Source: Spirochaetaceae bacterium (GTDB taxonomy: Bacteria > Spirochaetota > Spirochaetia > B11-G9). From it: a stretch of 8,423 bases of DNA. Location: positions 1 to 8,423 of the forward strand of contig DAOWMA010000067.1 in the NCBI GenBank assembly GCA_030643345.1, read 5' to 3'. Below the pieces are notes generated by a model, which ran no database searches, was not told the origin of the DNA, and saw nothing but the letters and a program-made list of their open reading frames with translations. The position numbers and the translations under genes are program-made. Of this stretch, positions 5,567 through 8,423 are shown piece after piece (the first letter of the stretch is position 1; every line of letters starts with the position of its first letter).

Positions 5567-7387
5567 CTAATTTATCAATTCAACAATTTGATTTACAGCA
5601 TCATTAAGTTCTTCTTCCAGTATTTCTGCTCTATTTACTGCCCTCGCGGCTTTCTTTGTAAGAGCTTCAATAGCGAAAGCTGATTTTTTTGCTTCTGTAG
5701 TAAGGTCCTCGATAGTTTTTGAAGATTCTGCAACCTTTTCATTTAAATCTTCTATTGTTTTTGCGGAGTTTTCAATCCTTGTATTAAGATCATCTGCATC
5801 TGCAACCTGTTGTTCAAGAGTAGTTTTTTCAGATTCCAATTCGGCTTTACTGCTTTCTGTCGCCTCAAGATTGGAAGTAAGTGAATTTATTGTTTCTTCA
5901 TGTGTAGTAAGTTCTGAATTCAGTTTATCAATAGTCTTTTTAGAGCTTTCTTCCAGGTTTTTTTTATCTCTATTTAAAGCCTGTTCTATTCCATTTATAG
6001 CTGCAGTAAGAGTTTCCTTATTCTCCGGTGCTACACCCATTGCAGCAGCCCTGTACTGTTTTATTGCCTCGTTAAATTGTCCGCTGCCTATTGCCTGATT
6101 ACCAATTGTTAAATATTCCTTTGACCTTACAGTTCTGTTATTTGATTCAATAGAATCCAGACTTTCCACAGCTTTAGCAATCCGGGGAAGTGTGGCCAGT
6201 GCTTCATTGTAAAAACGTTTTGCATCGTATTGATTACCCTCATCTTCAGCAGCAGCACCATATTCTACACTTTGTCTGGCAGATAACAGTACTTCAGCTG
6301 CTCTGGTCATGGATGTAAAGTCGGTGGTGGTTCTTACTCCTGCCTGCTGAATTTCTTTATCAAGGGTATCGAGAAAAAAAAGTTCTACATTCTTTCTTCT
6401 GCTAATAGACGGTAGTCTTATTACACTCGGATCATCCAGCAGGTTTCTAACATCTTCTATACCTGTCTTTGCTTCGGAATAATTCCCGGTTTTAATAGAT
6501 TCAATTATTGAATTATACGATCCTGTTATTTGGTCCTGGATAAGCTGTTCATTTTTCTGCAGTTCACTTAGTTCCTGCAGCTTTTGAGCTGCTTCAGAAG
6601 ATTCTCTTGTAAGGGCTTCTTTTTCTGCTTCAAACTGTTTTGTCAGTTCAGCTTCTCTCTCTATTGTCTCAGCTTCAATTGACGCTTTGTCACGGTTTGC
6701 CTGCTGGAGAATATTTTGGGCAATCTGTTTCGACCTGGCAAGTTCCTCTTCCTTTTCTTTTATGGCAGTTTCTGACTCACTCTTAAAATCTGCTATCTCT
6801 GTCGCAAAATTATTTTCTCTTGCTTTCTGGAACTCCTGTAACTGTTTTTCAAGTTGTGCAGTAGAAATATCCTGACTCTGCAGCCTTGCTCTTTCTTCTG
6901 CAAGGGCCGCTTCCATTTCAGAACGTAATTCAAGTTCTTTATCCTTAATCTGACTGTCCATGTTTTCTCTTAAAGATGCACTTTCCATATCAAGCTTTGC
7001 AAGTTCGTTCTGTATTACTGAAATTTCTTCCTGTTTTTTATTCAGCTTTTCTTCAGCCTGGCGTTTTAACTCTTCTATTACACTTCCTTCTGTAGATTCG
7101 TAGGAGGACTCTTCCATTGCCATAGTTTGTTCCCGGGCCTGAAAATATCTGTTTGTAAAGTAGAAGCTGGTGACAATTGCAATAATCCCAAAAATATTGA
7201 TCATCAAAGGGAGTGTTCCTCCATTTTTTGAAGGTGTTATTTTAAAGAGTTCATCTGTTACCGTTAAACGGTTTTGTTCTGTGATTTGATCGATTTCCTG
7301 TAAAATTTCCTGCTTTTCTTTTTCTGAATGTCCTTCCAGACCGGAAATTTGATTATCGTCAGACTGGTTCTGAATTATCTCGCTCAA
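5567..7387 (-). CDS. Membrane-anchored coiled-coil protein with TPR-like middle, unknown function
   Basis: A 606-residue protein I do not recognise. An acidic, probably cytoplasmic N-terminus (1-58) precedes a single transmembrane helix (about 60-79, PLMINIFGIIAIVTSFYF). A long Glu/Lys/Gln-rich coiled coil follows (about 100-285). A helical-hairpin region (about 288-470) has TPR-like units: GNYSEAKTGIEDVRNLL (301-317), EGNQYDAKRFYNEALATLP (383-401) and TIGNQAIGSGQFNEAIKQYR (427-446). A second coiled coil ends the protein (475-606). If the N-terminus is inside, nearly all of it is periplasmic. The start is TTG (7385-7387) with GGGGA (7394-7398) 6 nt upstream; the next Met (62) lies inside the helix. 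It is first in the minus-strand series, 35 nt before the M20 gene. It resembles cell-envelope scaffold proteins only in architecture. Confidence 0.85.
   Translation of the reverse strand: MSEIIQNQSDDNQISGLEGHSEKEKQEILQEIDQITEQNRLTVTDELFKITPSKNGGTLPLMINIFGIIAIVTSFYFTNRYFQAREQTMAMEESSYESTEGSVIEELKRQAEEKLNKKQEEISVIQNELAKLDMESASLRENMDSQIKDKELELRSEMEAALAEERARLQSQDISTAQLEKQLQEFQKARENNFATEIADFKSESETAIKEKEEELARSKQIAQNILQQANRDKASIEAETIEREAELTKQFEAEKEALTRESSEAAQKLQELSELQKNEQLIQDQITGSYNSIIESIKTGNYSEAKTGIEDVRNLLDDPSVIRLPSISRRKNVELFFLDTLDKEIQQAGVRTTTDFTSMTRAAEVLLSARQSVEYGAAAEDEGNQYDAKRFYNEALATLPRIAKAVESLDSIESNNRTVRSKEYLTIGNQAIGSGQFNEAIKQYRAAAMGVAPENKETLTAAINGIEQALNRDKKNLEESSKKTIDKLNSELTTHEETINSLTSNLEATESSKAELESEKTTLEQQVADADDLNTRIENSAKTIEDLNEKVAESSKTIEDLTTEAKKSAFAIEALTKKAARAVNRAEILEEELNDAVNQIVELIN
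5645..5770 (-). repeat. Three tandem 14-residue coiled-coil repeats within the 606-residue protein
   Basis: Residues 540-553, 554-567 and 568-581 read NSAKTIEDLNEKVA, ESSKTIEDLTTEAK and KSAFAIEALTKKAA. Each is two heptads with the shared pattern xSAxxIExLxxKxA. The first two are closest, suggesting local duplication; the third has drifted. Confidence 0.7.
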
Positions 7388-7560
7388 TGAAGGTCCCCGT
7401 ATTACTAGACTATATCCTAATTATTATCGGCTTTTGAAAATCTATCCTAAAGAAAGAATATTTTTATCCTGTAGGGACGTTAAGGATGTTATTATTTCTT
7501 CCGATCTTTTAATAATGAACTTTAACTCTCGGGTCTGATTTTGGGTCTAAAGGTGAAAAC
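7388..7560. promoter_or_regulatory. Divergent intergenic region with TATCCTAA repeats
   Basis: This region separates the minus-strand coiled-coil gene from the plus-strand cyclase gene. TATCCTAA occurs exactly at 7413-7420 and 7443-7450 (30 bp apart, about three helical turns). A partial copy TATCCT lies at 7465-7470, and ATCCT (7466-7470) faces AGGAT (7483-7487) as an inverted pair. The copies overlap a candidate minus-strand -10 (TATAGT, 7409-7414; no good -35) and the spacer of the plus-strand promoter. They could be regulator sites or chance in AT-rich DNA. Confidence 0.4.
7434..7462 (+). promoter_or_regulatory. Candidate sigma-70-type promoter of the cyclase gene
   Basis: TTGAAA (7434-7439), a 17-nt spacer and AATATT (7457-7462) fit the consensus at five and four of six positions. 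Initiation near 7469 would give a leader of about 90 nt, longer than for the other genes here. No clear alternative lies closer to the start codon. Confidence 0.4.
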
Positions 7561-8423
7561 TTGAGTATTAAAACTAAAATAATTCTTGTTGTTTTGCCAT
7601 TGCTGATATCATCAATGGTTATTACAGCAACTATCTCCTCATTCTCTGCAAGAAGCGGAATTACACGAATTGCAATAAGCTTTATGTCATTCAAGTCAGA
7701 GGAACTTCTGAATTATGCAGACAATCAGTGGAATTTACTTGTTTCCAATGGATTGTCAGAAGAGGATACCTATGTGGATGCAGCAAAGAAAGCGATTCAG
7801 TCATATGCAGCATCTATAGTAAAGAGCAAAACAGAACTTATTTTCGCATTGGATGAAGATTCAAATGTTGTACTCGCAACTTCAGAGTTTAAACTTGGTA
7901 TAGAGGAGAAATCAACTCTTTTTACATATCAGAAAGAGGGTGTTTCCGGTTGGCAGAGCATGAAGATTAATCAGAAAAACCGGGTGGGCTATGGTTTTTT
8001 CTTTGAGCCTTTCGGCTGGTATATTCTTGTAACTGAAGATGAAGAAGCGTTTTATAAAGAAAGTAGTGATATCCTGGAGCGTACTGCTATAGTACTTGGA
8101 GTTACTATTCTTGTCTCGATTATTTTACTTATCTATTTTTCAGGGTTTTTGACCAGACCTATGACAAAAATAGTGCTTGCAATGAAAAAGATCATTATTA
8201 CCAGTGATATGTCGGGCCGGGTCCCGGTAGAGTACAAAGATGAAATAGGTGATCTTGCTCAGACATTTAATATCATGGTTGGTGAACTGGATAAAGCGTA
8301 TAAACAGATAAAGCAGTTTGCTTTTGAAAATGTTATTGCTAAAAGGAATGAACGTAAAATACGTAATATATTTGAAAAATATGTTCCGAAAAATGTAATT
8401 AATTCTATTTTTAAGAATCCGGA
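7561..8423 (+). CDS. Membrane sensor class III adenylate/guanylate cyclase, 3'-partial
   Basis: The first 287 residues of a membrane-bound nucleotide cyclase, cut by the window end. Transmembrane helix 1 (about 5-27, IILVVLPLLISSMVITA) precedes a periplasmic sensor region (about 28-172). Its TELIFALDEDSNVVLAT and FEPFGWYILVTEDEEAFY stretches resemble Cache-type sensors. Helix 2 (about 175-197) leads into a HAMP domain (198-250) with RPMTKIV and the DEIGDLAQTFNIM signature. A linker then reaches IRNIFEKYVPKNVINSIFKNP (267-287), the usual entry into a class III cyclase catalytic domain, whose active site lies beyond the window. The TTG start has AAAGGTG (7549-7555) 5 nt upstream; an in-frame stop at 7516-7518 and no intervening ATG exclude longer versions. 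It is transcribed divergently from the coiled-coil gene. Domain order is clear; the cyclase call rests on the short entry motif. Confidence 0.8.
   Translation, partial: MSIKTKIILVVLPLLISSMVITATISSFSARSGITRIAISFMSFKSEELLNYADNQWNLLVSNGLSEEDTYVDAAKKAIQSYAASIVKSKTELIFALDEDSNVVLATSEFKLGIEEKSTLFTYQKEGVSGWQSMKINQKNRVGYGFFFEPFGWYILVTEDEEAFYKESSDILERTAIVLGVTILVSIILLIYFSGFLTRPMTKIVLAMKKIIITSDMSGRVPVEYKDEIGDLAQTFNIMVGELDKAYKQIKQFAFENVIAKRNERKIRNIFEKYVPKNVINSIFKNP

Noticed and set aside
7509..7694. Minus-strand 61-codon frame at the start of the cyclase gene
   Set aside because: It is antisense to the signal-anchor region of the cyclase gene and shows no independent support.
1..8423. CRISPR array, insertion sequence or riboswitch
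   Set aside because: No regularly spaced repeats, transposase motifs, terminal inverted repeats or recognisable riboswitch cores were seen on either strand.

Overview
The window looks like a piece of an AT-rich bacterial chromosome from a Gram-negative-type (two-membrane) organism. It has a signal-peptide-bearing, beta-rich outer-membrane-like protein, a LapA-like inner-membrane protein, a large membrane-anchored coiled-coil protein and a membrane-bound class III nucleotide cyclase. TTG and GTG starts are frequent, and the one tRNA carries no encoded CCA. Together with glucosyl-3-phosphoglycerate synthase, this mix suggests a marine or saline spirochaete (Spirochaetota). The assignment is an inference from gene content, with no marker gene to settle it.

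Left part (1-1407): the 3' portion of a BrxL/COG4930 Lon-like AAA+ ATPase gene of the BREX phage-defence type. Its 5' part lies outside the window. Its C-terminus is an MITD1-type MIT_C domain (phospholipase D-like fold), best known from the eukaryotic ESCRT-associated protein MITD1. A minus-strand tRNA-Pro(GGG) follows, with its own promoter and intrinsic terminator. The tRNA 3' end faces the defence gene, as expected for an island inserted at a tRNA.

Middle (1584-5531): a lone plus-strand exported small beta-barrel candidate converges on a minus-strand series. Read in transcription order, the minus series is: coiled-coil/TPR-like membrane protein, M20-fold protein with a degraded active site, GpgS (first step of glucosylglycerate synthesis), LapA-like two-helix membrane protein, then DUF212 (divergent PAP2) and a PaaI-like hotdog thioesterase. 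The junctions M20/gpgS and gpgS/LapA overlap, so these three are almost certainly one transcript. The last two genes have a convincing sigma-70-type promoter of their own.

Right part (7388-8423): a divergent intergenic region with TATCCTAA repeats lies over predicted promoters. It is followed by the 5' part of a plus-strand sensor-HAMP-class III adenylate/guanylate cyclase gene that starts at TTG and runs off the window.

The most unusual object is the BrxL-MIT_C fusion. The degenerate M20 protein coupled to gpgS and the unrecognised coiled-coil protein come next.
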